A stretch of 64,000 nucleotides of DNA from Apoderus coryli. Its lineage: Eukaryota; Arthropoda; Insecta; Coleoptera; Attelabidae. A program made the position numbers and the translations under genes. This document shows positions 43,921-55,843 of this stretch, one piece after another. The notes below the pieces were generated by a model, which did not search any database, was not told the DNA's origin, and saw only the letters and a list, made by a program, of their open reading frames with translations. Every line of letters starts with the position of its first letter. Positions within the stretch are counted from its first letter, which is position 1. The stretch lies in assembly GCA_911728435.2 (NCBI GenBank), contig OU452212.1, positions 6,516,563 to 6,580,562 on the forward strand. The letters run 5' to 3'.

Positions 43921-44934
43921 AATCGAGGCCTGGTAATTTCAAATTCGTTTAGCGCCTGCAGCTGCAGTCGGCAAGGCGTCAATCGCACTAAAATAAAGAA
44001 CCACGCCAATCTGATCCTTCTATGCCGTTATATCTTCGGGGTTTCTGTGCTTGATACCAAACACAACACTGTTCATCAAGCAGCTAACGACAGAATGGCC
44101 AATTTTCGAGGTTTCCTGTACTGAGCAGCACTCACTGATTAACATTTTGCTTCATGAAAAAACAGAAAAAATCTTTGCTGATCTGACTTGTGTTGTGTTT
44201 ACTGGAAATCTAATTATTCACGTTTTTATATAACGTAGAATTAACACGTCTAACAATCATATTGGGTGGGCTGGTATATTCAAATTTTATAGACTAATGT
44301 CAGTTTCGAATTTCACAATAAAATGAACTGATGACCTTCTTCTGTTAATTCCGTCTGACCTATTTAGATATTCTTGTGAAAAATCTAATTTCAACTATTT
44401 TTTCTTATTATGTTTAGTTGTTTATTGCTTAATTAAATTCTTTTGTTCAACGCCGACTAAATTTTTTTTTAATTCATATAATTATACTTAATATCAGTCG
44501 ACAATAGTTAGTGTCTCAAGGTAGGTCAGTGTGTCTGTCTAGCTCATATTACATGCTAAAAATTATTAGTTTTTTTATAGCTGACTATTCAATAGTTATA
44601 GATGTTGAATGTTTATGTAATAGATCGCAAAAAAATTGTATTTTTTATTATTATTATTAATTTGCAAAGTTTGTATATTATTATTATACTTATTATTACT
44701 ATATTATAGACGAAAGATTAAATTACGTGTTGTATCAAGGCTATATATAGAGAACTTATAATAGATTTATGCGAAAATGATTAAATTTGCATTCGAAAGG
44801 AATCGATTTCGGGAAAGTAGAGTGTGTCCATTTTTCTGTGAGTAAATATTTGCAAATTTAACTGGGTCGTTCGAAGTCGAGTCTCATCATTGGGACCTTC
44901 AAACCGAAAGAGATACAAGGTCGGTTAAATTCAT
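43921..44934. other. intergenic
   Basis: Minor ORFs to 44233 in two frames, perhaps continuing the P-like debris; rest AT-rich. Confidence 0.4.
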
Positions 44935-45720
44935 TCAAAGTTTCAGAAGTTGTAAGAATCAGATTAGTTTCGGAGATATTTGGAGAAAATAGGTTTTGTC
45001 GCCCCAAAACTTTCCCGGGTTTGTGGCGGTATGAGCTGTTGCCCCACCTTGCTGGAATAGTAAGGCATTGTTTAGTAATCCTCTTCTGTTTAATTCTGGA
45101 CTGAGAAATGTTTCTAGCATATTAACGTAGCGCTCGGATGTTACTGTACAGCGCGGTTTTATCCTCAAAAAAATAATGCCTAATAATACCAAAAGATCCT
45201 ACTCACACCACACAACAACTTTTGGATTATGGAGGTTCTGTGTAAAGATTTTCATTTGACCAGTATCTAGAATTCAGTTTATTGACCCATGCCGTTCAAA
45301 TAAAAGTTTGCTTCTTCGGTCATTAGGAGACTGTGCATTGCTCCTTGATGTAAATCCAAAAATTCTTGACAAAATGCTAACCTTGCTTCTTTATCTTGAT
45401 TGTTAAGGTGCTGTGCCATTTGGTATTTATAGGGATGAAATTTTAAATCACTTTGATGAATTCGATCGAAGTTTACCTTCGATATTCCTAGGATAAGGCT
45501 TTGTCGATTAGCAGACCTTTTAGGACTTCTCGTAAACGCAATTCTAACTCATTCAATATTTTTTGGTGTATGAACTGTTCTTCGACGTCCAGGCTTCTTC
45601 AAATTTTATACAGAACCATTTTCACGCCAATGACGAACCCATAACTGACACCGGAATGCACGCCTAACTTCTTCTATCGAATTGCTTCTTACCATTTGAG
45701 AAAGGCACACGCGAAAACAT
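44935..45720 (-). pseudogene. decayed Tc1/mariner-superfamily transposase
   Basis: Minus strand pieces in order: LWVRHWRENGSV, KKPGRRRTVHTPKNIE, SPKRSANRQSLILGIS, QSDLKFHPYKYQMAQHLNNQ, ARLAFCQEFLDLHQ, MTEEANFYLNG, ALYSNIRALR and then ERYVNMLETFLSPELNRRG with FQQGGATAHTA. This is the full order from the second helix-turn-helix through the catalytic core. The second catalytic Asp (QQDGATAHT) is Gly here, SDEAHF has become MTEEANF, and several stops and frameshifts occur. Clearly dead and older than the mariner at 30.2 kb. Confidence 0.75.
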
Positions 45721-48284
45721 GGCCACCCAAATTGTTCATGTTAAAAAAATAAAATGTTTGTTTATTTAAGAAGAAAAAATATTAATGTACCTCTTCATCG
45801 TAACACTATTTTAAATCTCGAAACACGTTTCGCTATCACCATTTGCATCCTCACGCGAAACGCATGTCGAGTTTTAAAGAACTGTTTTGGTGAAATGGTA
45901 AAACGTATTCCTCAAGAAAAAACCTGTTTTACCCATATACTACCAATAGTAGATACATATTTTGGTATATAAATCCTCCTTTTGAAAAATAACTAGTTGT
46001 CATTAAAACCTCTAAATTATTACCCTAATAATGATCGTCTATTCGAAAGTCGGTCTTTTTCGTCCATATAATTTCATTATAAATTAACAGGTTCCCGTTT
46101 CTGGTTTCTTTTTTTTTTCTATTTCTCTATTGTATGTCTCTTTCTAATACATTAACAGGGCCGTATCGAAAATAATACTGTCTTTTAAACGAGATTAATG
46201 TTTTGATGCTATTTTGCCCCAGGTTCTTCCACATGACCTCTATTTCTCTATTTTTAACCATTTTAAAATCTACACACAAACCTATATTAGACAAATTAAC
46301 AAAAACCTCAAAGAAATCGTTATTTCAATATTTTTTTATTGAAAATGGTTTGGCATTTGAAAAAGTACATCCGATAAAGAAGTTGGGCTGGTTTTATTGT
46401 TAGTGAAATCCATTTCGTGTATCTGGAATGAATTCAATATAATGGGTAGGCAAATTTGAGGTTAGGACGTTAATTGGCTGTCAAATAATGAAATGTAAAG
46501 AATTGATCTGTCATCCTTTGACATTTATTTAGTAAAAAGTTGGGTGATTTTAACTATGGAAAGCTACACTCTTAACAACGAATTTTAATTGTGAAAACTT
46601 ACTATCAAAATTATGAAAATTTTACTGTGTCACTCGAAATTCGAGGAGCTTTTCCTCACAAATAGTCCTCGAAAAACCATTCATGCATACTTCGTGAATA
46701 TGGTTCTTGTGATGAAATCCATCATGCGTGCCATCGCCATGATTTGCAGTTCAATTATGATCATCTTTAAGACTTTAGAAGACCCGAGAAATTTCAGAAA
46801 TGTTCATCTCTTATATAAAATAATTAACAATATGTTTATAGTTTCTTTTTAAGCAATAGTGTGGCTCATGTCCCTCAAGCAAAATATTAGGTAAGGGCTA
46901 AGTCCTTTTAATAAACTGTTCCTTAGAAATAACACCTTTACCTTCAGAGCGTTAAATTCACAAAAATAACCATATTTTAAACGTTTTTAAAAAGTCGTTA
47001 ATTGGATGACGATGTTTGCATTTCTCACTATTTTATTTTAATTTTCTTGTCTTTCTTGTTTGGTATAAAATCCTACGTGAATTCTGTATATTTCCTCTTC
47101 TAGGGTTCCCTAGATTTTGCGCTATAGCTCAGGTTCTTCTTATTTAATGAGCAAGACAAATAACTAATTTTCTGGGATTTTTATAAAATAAGATCTGCTT
47201 CAAAATTGACTAAAATAATGCATGAATATATAAATGTATAACATGCTAGAAATTTAATGTGAATACAACCCTGACTGGCGCTTCTATTTTCACATCTACA
47301 GTAATATTTATTAGTCATCTTTCTCTATCTCAGCTTCTAAAATAGTTAAAAGTATGTTGAGGGTGGTTTCAACACAAACACCATAGTATACCGAGAGGTA
47401 AGGGGGTGTTTTTAGTAGATACTTGCAAGGTATATAGTGCTTTTGCTTGTGTTGAATCTTCAACACAATAGAATAGTCATTTAGGACACAACTGCACAAA
47501 AACCAGCTTTTTAGTGGCGATTTACAATATTTCTGTACTACCCGAATAGAGAAATTTTGCTCTTCGTACTGATGTTTTTGTTTGACATTGAAATTTACTA
47601 AGAATCGGTACTCCTTGCGTGAGAATTATTAGCTAATAATGAAGTAACTGTATTTTGACCCGTTTCTCATTAAATTGAGGTTTTTTATGTTACAAAATTA
47701 TTAATTACTTTAAATAAGGATCAAGCTCTAAGTGATAAATGATTAAATCGAGCTTTTTATCAATTTTCAGTGAAACTTCCACTTACATATAAGTAAATTT
47801 TTTATCTTAAAAACTACTGTACAACTATAAGAAGATTTGTTCTAATCATGGGCTATAAGCTCCCCCAAATCTTGAATTAGCTCTCCAAATCAGAATATTG
47901 TAGCTTGACCTTATTGTTCACCTGTTTGTGTTCGAAAACATTCTACAAATTATCCACAAATTCCGAATCTAAAAGACCTAGGAAACTACTTTGTTTGTAA
48001 ATAGTTTAATTAATTAAAACATCATTCGAGGACACGCGTAATCCTTTTTAAGACTGTGGAAAGACATCAACGAATTTGTCGAAAAGTTCGATATTGTTTT
48101 GGAGCCCCCTTCATCTTCAAATCGAAAAAAAAAACTGCTTTCACACTTGGCTGATTTTTCAACAGAGTTAAAAGTGAAAACATTTCAAGAATAATCATCA
48201 TCGACTTGACTAAATGCAGTTGAATATAGTTATAATGTATTGGAGACAGTAATCGGTTGTTAAAAATTTCAATTTTCCGAAGAG
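45721..48284. other. intergenic, no recognised gene
   Basis: ORFs at 45754, 46203 and 46613 (66-79 codons) have no confident match; the last (LEDPRNFRNVHLLYKIINN) could be LINE C-terminal debris. No long repeats seen. Confidence 0.4.
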
Positions 48285-48800
48285 AGCTATGAATTAGCTT
48301 TGACAGTCAACCGACTATAATGGAGACTCAAAAACTTAAGTCTCAATTAGGTACTTCACTTTACAATGGTATAGTTCCACAATAAATATTAATAACGACT
48401 CCTTGAAAGTCAAGATGAATGTCACTGAAAACGTAGAGAGTAGATTAAAGTTATAAAGTAAAGACAAAGAATCACGCGGACTTATTTCAGTCCTACAGCA
48501 GGTACAAAAAAAGTTGAACAAATCCATGTTTCCTAATCTATTTATATTGATTCAAGTAGCACTAATCATTTCACCAGTGTCATCTGCAACCTATGGAACA
48601 TCTTTATCAGCGATCCGTCAAGTCAAAACTTGCCTACGAACGTCAATGTTGCTGTCTCTTTGTCTTTACTACATATCTCTAAGCATCCCAAAACAAAACG
48701 CCTAGAACCGCCTATGGTTTTAATACTAAAACAAAATATTTATATTAGAAACAATACAGAAATATACCCAAAACAAGAAAAACAATCTATAATACTAATA
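48285..48800 (+). pseudogene. hAT transposase C-terminal dimerisation fragment
   Basis: FPNLFILIQVALIISPVSSA then GTSLSAIRQVKTCLRTSM (48523-48650) matches the hAT C-terminal block (YPNxxxLxxIxLxxPVSSATxERSFSxxRxIKTWLRSxM) with ERSF changed to GTSL. A shifted frame continues VNVAVSLSLLHISKHPKTK. Upstream VERHQRICRKVRYCFG-like scraps near 48055 suggest more of the gene, heavily mutated. Confidence 0.6.
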
Positions 48801-48840
48801 GATTGCGAACTACAAAATAAACTGTGAAAGTAAAAAATAG

Positions 48841-49098
48841 CGTATAATGTAATGTATAATGTGATGTATAAAGTAATGGATAATGTAATGTATAATGTAA
48901 TGTGTAATGTAATGTATAATGTAATGTATAATGTAATGTATAATGTAATGTATAATGTAATGTATAATGTAATGTATAATGTAATGTATAATGTAATGTA
49001 TAATGTAATGTATAAGGTAATGTATAATGTAATGTATAATGTAATGTATTGTAATGTATAATGTAATGTAGGTATAATGTAGTATACTGTAATGTATA
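48841..49098. repeat. 12-bp minisatellite (GTATAATGTAAT)n
   Basis: About twenty copies, mostly exact, with a few variants (GTGTAATG, GTATAAGG, a shortened unit at 49047). Because 12 is divisible by 3 and the unit lacks stops in several frames, it produces long artificial ORFs on both strands. Confidence 0.95.
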
Positions 49099-49640
49099 AA
49101 TACAAAACGTACCGTATTTAATAACCCATAGGGTTGATGCGACATTAACCAAATAAAAAAAAACAATAAGAGGTTTTAATCGTCAATATTCTCTAGTCTT
49201 ACAAAATCGGAATATTGGAGCCTTACGTAAAACTGATTTTACTGATTTTAAAAACTTCTGTAAGTATTTATAGGTAAATTTACAAATCAAACTCCACAAA
49301 ACTATTTGTTAAAACTCAGGTGGGGGAGATTTTTGGTAAAATCTACCTGAGATATAACATATATAAGGATAACAAGATGTTTCTGGCGACATCTAGTGTA
49401 AGAATTTTGTGGAGCTGACGTGTTGGATTTATAAATAAATCCAGCTCCTCTTCGTAATAGATTCTTTAAAAAAATATTTATAGTTCACGTTCTGTTGTAG
49501 TCCTCAGTATGAAAGAGTCGGTTTTATATTAAAGAAGATTTTGATCGAACTTGAGACAGGCAGAATTGCAAATCTGGTATAGTAGGAAACCAAAAACACA
49601 ACTAATCGTCGAAAAAGGAGTAATAAATAAAACTAGATCA
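49099..49640. other. intergenic with a tail-like word
   Basis: AAGAATTTTGTGGAGCTGAC at 49402 matches the Penelope-type tail, followed by a hairpin TTGGATTTATAAATAAATCC. Confidence 0.45.
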
Positions 49641-49650
49641 ACTTGCCAAA

Positions 49651-49680
49651 GTTTCACACTATTTACTACCGCATCATCAG
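49651..49680 (-). other. hammerhead-like core
   Basis: Minus strand CTGATGA (49680-49674), 17-nt arm without a strong hairpin, GAAAC (49655-49651), TTTGGC. Weakest of the strict matches. Confidence 0.4.
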
Positions 49681-49689
49681 ACCGCGTTA

Positions 49690-50379
49690 ACTAATCATGC
49701 TATTAAATGTGCGAAACATAGGCAAGTTGAATTAGTTTGATTTTATGTTGATCCCTCATGAGCGTGCGCCTCTGACTGCAATATGGAATGACCCAATTTG
49801 GATATTTCTTTGCCACATCTATACCCAATAGATTATTTTGTATGAGCCATTTTTTTCAAATAAATTATTGTAGAAAACATTGTAAATGTTATAAAAAATC
49901 ATAATATTATATTTTTTCTGTAATTTCGTAAATATTTTCGGTACTACCTATTATTAGAGCCCAACTGTTTCAGGTTGAATAGTACTTTCAACCCTCAATA
50001 GAAACGACCTTGAAACAGAATGTTATTCATTTCGGGGTTGCAACATAAGCCGTACTAAAAACAAGGACAGCTATAGGTGGTACTGAATAGATTTAGAGTG
50101 AGAGAAAATATTCAGTTCTTTTTGGAATTTTTCACGTGCACCTTGAAACTTGTTGTTTTTGTAATATTGTGCATAGGAGGAACAAAGATAGAAGAAATAG
50201 AAAAATACAGATTTTGTGTAATAAAAGATGATTGTTATTTGAAGTGTTTAAAAGTTTTACAGGGGCGGCGGTGTTAAACCCCTAGCAAAAATCAAATTCA
50301 AACTGAAAACCCAATCCTAGAAACAGTAAATTTTAATTTGTACCTTTAGAAGAACGTAGAAGGCAAATAAAAAATCAAA
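49690..50379. other. intergenic
   Basis: No gene. A 66-codon ORF at 50077-50277 has no known domain. Confidence 0.4.
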
Positions 50380-50773
50380 CAATCGTCGTTGGATCATTCT
50401 TAATCAAGACAATGCAAACAAAAGACTATTTGAAGTCTCAAAATTCGAATTGATGAGTCATCAGCCGTACAATCATAATTTGGCACACGTTGATATCTTG
50501 TTGTTCCCCAACATGCCTGATGGGGTCGTGAAATTTAGAAGTGGTCCCGTCCCTTGGCCAGCAATGTCGCCGGACTTGGCCTCCCTGGACTTTTTTCTTT
50601 GGGGCAAAATGGAGGGGTTGATCTATGCAACTCCTGTGCCGACAATGGAGGACCTAGTGGCTAGAGTTGTGGTGGCAGCGGAATTTATCGCTAGGCCAGG
50701 CATGTTTGCTCGGGTGCGCGAATCCTGGCTCGACAGGTGCAGAAAATGCATCGAAATGCATGGTGAACTTTGA
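50380..50773 (+). pseudogene. chimeric ORF: mariner piece joined to DUF4817-type transposase end
   Basis: First part, RRWIILNQDNANKR then FELMSHQPYNHNLAHVDILL, is the mariner stretch around the second and third catalytic Asp (HHDNAxSH...MSHPPYSPDLAPxDFFLF), with SPD changed to NHN. From about 50525 it switches without a stop to GPVPWPAMSPDLASLDFFLW then GKMEGLIYATPVPTMEDLVA and RESWLDRCRKCIEMHGEL. This is the same catalytic region and C-terminus of a different transposase group (WPARSPDLxPLDFFLWGxxK...RxxxCIxxxGxxF). The two homologous regions are thus placed in tandem in one frame (50450-50773). Probably a by-product of nested insertion and deletion. Confidence 0.7.
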
Positions 50774-51374
50774 GCATTTGCTCCACTATTAATAATAAAT
50801 TATTTGTAAAAAAGCCTCCTTGTTTTTCTTTCTAATAATGATGAACCTTTTAATAAAGTTTTTAATAAAAAATTTTTCTCGAAAACGCAGAGAGATACGA
50901 AAAAATATCAAGTGACAAAAAAGTTGTACTTTTAACTGAGCTTTCTAAAAAAAAGTCAGTAGCGTACATTTTTTTGTAATTTTTATTCGTGACACTGTCC
51001 CCCGGGGCGCCACTGGAAGTCATAATTAACATTTAATTAGTGCTAACTGAGCGTCTTATTAAGCTTACATCACCAGCGAATTTCAAGAAAATCGGTTAAC
51101 GTGTCTTTGAGATATTGATAAAAAAAGGTTTTTTGAAAAAAACTTTGACACTCTGTATTTTGAAAACCATGCACTTCCGGACATCAGTCTCTTCTCTCAA
51201 ACTGCTTGTCTATGGTTCCTCAATATGTCCCAGAAGTTTTATCCAATTGAGAGGGGACACCCTGAACTATATTGAGATATGTTTGGTATTGGACGCTATC
51301 CTGCATGACCTAAGAAACTATCCTTCATGACCCTGTTGTTAGAATAATTGCTGAAATATCGGTATATTAGGGTT
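50774..51374. other. intergenic
   Basis: Dispersed-repeat character (CACTGTCCCCCGGGGCGCCACTG near 50993 is a short GC-rich inverted word). No gene. Confidence 0.4.
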
Positions 51375-51640
51375 AGTCCACGGACAGTTCAAAGAAGGTT
51401 GGTAGACGCAAAGTTATTTATAAACGCCCGGCTAAAAAGCCGCTTACTTCGGCAAGAAATACAGTGGCTAGGCTTGAAATTGCACGTCGACATTTAAGTT
51501 GGACAGTAGCCGAGTGGAACAAAGTTTGATTTGATGTAATGCAACGTGGCCAATCAACACAAGATTTCATCCCAAATACGCTACACCCACAGCCAATCAT
51601 GGTAGAGGCTGTGTTTTTCTATGGGGTTGTTTCTCATGAA
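51375..51640 (+). pseudogene. Tc1-type transposase fragment
   Basis: One frame gives TVQRRLVDAKLF, the next gives RRKVIYKRPAKKPLTSARNT then ARLEIARRHLSWTVAEWNKV. This matches the Tc1 segment between the helix-turn-helix and the first catalytic Asp (xxxRxPxKKPxLxxxNxxARLxFAxxHxxWTxxxWxxVLFSDES). It ends in KV*FDV where LFSDES should be. QDFIPNTLHPQPIMVEAVFF continues toward the HGGGSVMVWG motif. Frameshift and stop present. Confidence 0.65.
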
Positions 51641-52318
51641 ATGGGGGGTGTAAAAGACTATTTTAAGTAGTTGAATTGGTGTTAAAAGTAACCGAGAAAA
51701 ACATTATTGTCCATAGGCGTCCGTGAAAAAAAAAAAGCGGAAAAAATATTTTATTTGGAAATATAGCTTGTCACCAAGGGTCTTACAATAAAGGTAAATG
51801 ACAAAAAGGTGACAAAAATATTCCTTTACACTTAAATATCGACAGTTTATTTTATTTTCTATCTGTAAAAAGTTTGTAATACTTTTATTCGTACTTAACC
51901 CACCACAAAACATTAACCTTGTTAATACCTAGTTGGTTTCAAAGCAAAAAAACAATAAAAAAAAGTCCTAAAACTATGTGTGCAGACCGGACATACCGGG
52001 CAGTGTAGAAGGTTAAGCGGTCAGTGATACAAACACACAGCATTTTGTTTTTCGCGGAACCAAAAATATGCTGCTGGTTACTTCTTTTTCTCTACAGCTC
52101 GCCGACAAAAATCTAATTATGCGGCGCTCGATTTAATTCCAAACTCTCTGGCCCGATGCACAAATATATCATGCAGAGCATACAATTTCGGACTACAAAA
52201 GTACCTAATTTGGTCCGGCACAGACACATTGAATATGCATATTGGGTAATTTTGTTTTATTTTTCTGATGCACTGGCATTGTGGATCGAAACATATAGAT
52301 AGAATTATTGATACAGTA
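51641..52318. other. intergenic target of a mariner
   Basis: No gene. The mariner that follows inserted at TA 52317-52318. Confidence 0.45.
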
Positions 52319-52800
52319 CGAGGGTTGCCTTTTATATTTCGGGATTTGGCAACCCAGGTGTTGGAATCTGGCAACTGACAGCTCTATCGTAAAGTTGGAC
52401 ATTTTTGAGGTTATACGTAGGTACTCAGAACGTTTTGACATACGAGCGCTATTTGTGTTGTTTTTGGTAACTTAAAAGATTCATCTCGGCCCAAAAAGGG
52501 AATTAAATCGAGAACATTTTCGTGCGATTATTTTTTACAACTTTCGAGGTGGATTAAATCAGCAATAGTCCATGGATGAACTTAATTCAATTTTTGGCGA
52601 TCAAGCTTTGTCAAGGACCAGTGTTTATCGAGGGTATGGTAAATTTAATCGTGGTCGTAGTTCACTCCAAGGCGAATTTCGTGAAGGTCGTCCAAAATCA
52701 GTTGTTGTTCGGAAAACCATTGATGCTGTGCGCGAACTGATATTGCAAGATCCTCATGTGACCTATCAAGAGATTGAGACAACCTTAGGCATTAGCAGCA
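52319..52800 (+). mobile_element. mariner copy A, 5' part only
   Basis: Begins at the TIR CGAGGGTTGCCTTTTATATT after a TA and runs parallel to copy B (57716) through the 5' UTR and about 100 codons. The start ATG is AGG here. The coding trace shows REHFRAIIFYNFRGGL, a TAG after NQQ, and SVYRGYGKFNRGRSSLQ...EGRPKSVVVRKTIDAVRELI to TTLGISST. It then stops abruptly where the hAT sequence starts; the 3' half is absent on the far side of that element. It retains eight codons (AIIFYNFR region) deleted from copy B. Confidence 0.85.
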
Positions 52801-54228
52801 CATGGCCGCCGGAAAGGGGGGGGCAAGACGGGGCGCTTGCACCCCTTGGAACACGTAAATACAGGAAAATATCACATACATAAGTTTAGTGGTAAATGAT
52901 TTAAACCGTATCCAAGATATACAGAATACTGCAGATTCTATCAACAAAGTTATTAAATTTTTTCGTGACAGTCCATATAGAAGAAAATATGTCCCTAAAA
53001 TCCCATTATTTTGTGACACGATGGTCCTCAAAGTACAAATCCATCAGAATATTTTCCGAAAATTACGAAGAAATAAGAGGGGCTTTGGGACATTTGGCTT
53101 ATTCAATAGAATTCAGCACAGAGACATGATCAAAAGCTAATCAATTATTAGCTGCAGTTTCGACTTGTAAATTCATACTCTGTCTCCACATCATTTCACA
53201 TTATAGTGCTAAATTGGAACCGGTGTGCAACATACTACAAGGAGAAATAATAAATCTTCTTTCGGCAAAAAACCATATTAAAACACTTTTGTCTGCACTA
53301 AAAAATCACAGATCTGACGCTGAAAAATACTTTGAGGAAATTTTCAAAAAATCTGAAAAAGTTGGTGATAAATTTGACATACCACTAAGAATTCCTAGAC
53401 TGGGATCAAATCAAATTTATAGAGCTAATTACGAAACGAAGTCTTTCGAGGAATATTACAGTGTTTCTTTGTTTATTCCATATCTAGATTCGATTATCCG
53501 CTCAATTGAGATAAGATTTTCCGAAGAAACAGAAATTGCATTTTCTTTGTGCCTGTTTCATCCAGAGTTAACTGTAACAGAAGAGTATAGGAAATTAATA
53601 GAAAAAATTCCTAACATAGCCAAAGTATACGATTTAGAAAATTTAGAGACTGAGAGTGGGATGGGATGAAATGTGGATAGAGAAAAATGAAAATAGTCAG
53701 TTAGAGTTCGCCGATTTATTGAAAAAACATTGTGAGTTTTTCCCTAGTAACAAAAAAAGCAATTGCTATTTTTTTGGCTTTATCCCCAACAAAGGCCACA
53801 ATTATTGAAAGATCGTTTAGTACCATAAGACGGGTGAAAACTTGGTTAAGGTCTACCATGAGTGAAGAAAGACTATCTGGATTATGTCTTCTCAGCGTAC
53901 ACAGAGAACATGTAAATAAGAACAAAGACGTGTTTATTAAAAAAGTGATAGATCGATTTTCGCAAAAACGAAGGAAAATTCTACTGCTATTTTCTGATTA
54001 GACTTATGTTCAGTTTATGTTATAACCGATCAGGATCAGTTTCTCTTAAGTTTTTTTTGAATTATGTAATATTTTAAAAACTTAATATATAAATTAAACT
54101 TCAAAAGAAGTTGGATTGACTGTATAAGTATAGGTATTTTGCTACATATTATATACATAATACTTTTATTTTCTTTACTTAGTATTTTTTGCTTTGCCCT
54201 CCCCTAATTTAATTACTTCCGGCGCCCA
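52799..54228 (+). mobile_element. decayed hAT element abutting mariner copy A
   Basis: Ends CATGGCCGCCGGAA at left and TTCCGGCGCCCATG at right (reverse CATGGGCGCCGGAA), imperfect TIRs. The interior is the pseudogene below. No 8-bp duplication was found and mariner A does not resume on the right, so a deletion accompanied or followed insertion. Confidence 0.6.
52889..54001 (+). pseudogene. hAT transposase (zinc-finger MYM/TTF type), C-terminal half
   Basis: Pieces in order: VNDLNRIQDIQNTADSINKV, FFRDSPYRRKYVPKIPLFCD, then one frame over RWSSKYKSIRIFSENYEEIR, a TGA, ANQLLAAVSTCKFIL, LEPVCNILQGEIINLLSAKN (open 53214-53669), WDEMWIEKNENSQLEF, and finally AIAIFLALSPTKATIIERSF then STIRRVKTWLRSTMSEERLS (53732-54001). 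The last block is the hAT dimerisation domain. At least three frameshifts and one stop. The N-terminal zinc-finger half is missing between the left TIR and 52889, so this was probably a deleted copy even when young. Confidence 0.8.
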
Positions 54229-55843
54229 TGATGGGATAGCATTGGAATCTTGGAAACAGTATGAGTTACAATGTCGGTTAAATTAGCGAAAAGTTGTACA
54301 ATTTAAACACCTTTTAAATGGTATTTTCAAAAGTAAACTAACTTTAGCCGTTTTCGAGAATTTTTGAAAAAACGATTTGTTGGAGATTTTAGTTTTTATT
54401 TATTTCAGACATTATTTTTACAGGTATAAAAAAATGGAAAGCACTCTCTCATTGTTACTTTTTAAGGAGAAAAAGATAGCGTTTACAAATTTTCACTACG
54501 ACGTTTCGTTTTTGAAAAACCATCATCAACCTCGTTTTATTAAATACTGCCCTTATTTTGTCGTTCTCTCGGCCTCTAAAGTTTCCGCTTTCGAAACTGA
54601 ACCACCCTGTATATGCAGCTTTTAGTGGAACTCATTCTCTCATACAATTTGGGGACCATTCTGCAAATTGAATATCTCTCCATCAGCAAAACTATCTTCT
54701 CCTCGCGCCGCGCCGGGCAATATAAGCTTGTGAAAGCACGCGAATATGTGGAAATGAGCCTTACTGTTCGGATAGTAGTAATAAGGGGCTCCAATATTGA
54801 AGTGGTAATTATCAAGGATATAATAATTATCCTCATCGCCTCTGTTACAAATTAGAAAATATAGAGTTATAAATATAAGTCATCCTCCTCAAAAACTGTT
54901 CGTCTATCTCAAACCAACCTGCTATTATACTATAAAATTCAATAGTTCTCCATTGTATCTAATATTTTAATTAAAAAAATCTATTGCATACCTAAATACT
55001 CACAACCCTAATAAATATGTGGTACCTACCTATATACGCAATGTTACAGAAATCTATTTAACGAAATAAGGGTGCTTGATGCCGCATTTACCACCCACAT
55101 TGAGTGTTTGTGGTATGACCAAAACCCTTATTCCCAAAAAGGTATAACCACAATCCTTTTTACACCAGTATAGAAATGTCGCACATATTTAAATAATTAA
55201 CGCAAGACAGAATGTTTTTGTGTGAAAAAGTGTGTCATCAAGATATTATTATCATTATACAATGTAACAGCTTGGGAATCTTATAAATAAGGAATGTAAA
55301 TCAACGGAAATTAAATGCTCAAGTATAGTGTGTGTATTGGAGATGTATTTCAGTCCGGAAATGCCAGCTTGATTCGATAACAGCTTTTATATTATGACCG
55401 AACACGCTATTATGATGATTTTGGTAATTTAATATACTCGTATATTCATATTTTCATTATCCTTATTTTGTCCTTCTTCTTGTGTTTTTATTTTTTCGGT
55501 AACATCCTCCAAACTCTTTATTGCAATGTGTCCGTAATAAAACATAATATTCCTGATAAATGGCGAAGGCACTACTTTAATCTTTACAAGTTACTTTTGT
55601 TTAAGTTCTAGTAGATTTAAAGCTGGCAACTTATTTGACCAAATATTTAAAAATAGTTGAAGCAAAGATGAATGTACATTAATTTTTGGTAGAAGCATTT
55701 ATATTTTGTCTTTTCTAGCTTTAATAGATCCAAAATATACTTCAGTTAGCTTTAATAGATTCAAAATTATTGAATTTAGTCAGTGTATTCTAATATACGA
55801 GTAGTACCTAAATTAAAAACAACACTTTAACCAATATATTTTA
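54229..55843. other. intergenic with repeat fragments
   Basis: A hammerhead-like variant with T for the first C (minus 54529-54503: TTGATGA, GTTTTT/AAAAAC hairpin, GAAAC) and CACCCTGTA at 54603 occur within 110 bp. ORFs at 54576-54855 on both strands are overlapping chance frames. From 54860 to the host gene I see no element. Confidence 0.5.

Noticed and set aside
46613..46852. Possible LINE C-terminal ORF (LYKIINN)
   Set aside because: One short motif is not enough; no RT, 3' tail or target duplication seen.
48740..49166. Long overlapping ORFs (about 120 codons) on the minus strand and one on the plus strand
   Set aside because: They are translations of the 12-bp minisatellite, whose length is a multiple of three and lacks stops; the products are simple repeats such as LYITLYIT.
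54576..54855. Overlapping 80-86 codon ORFs on opposite strands
   Set aside because: Neither has a motif, splice partner or codon pattern; likely chance in a dispersed repeat near CACCCTGTA.
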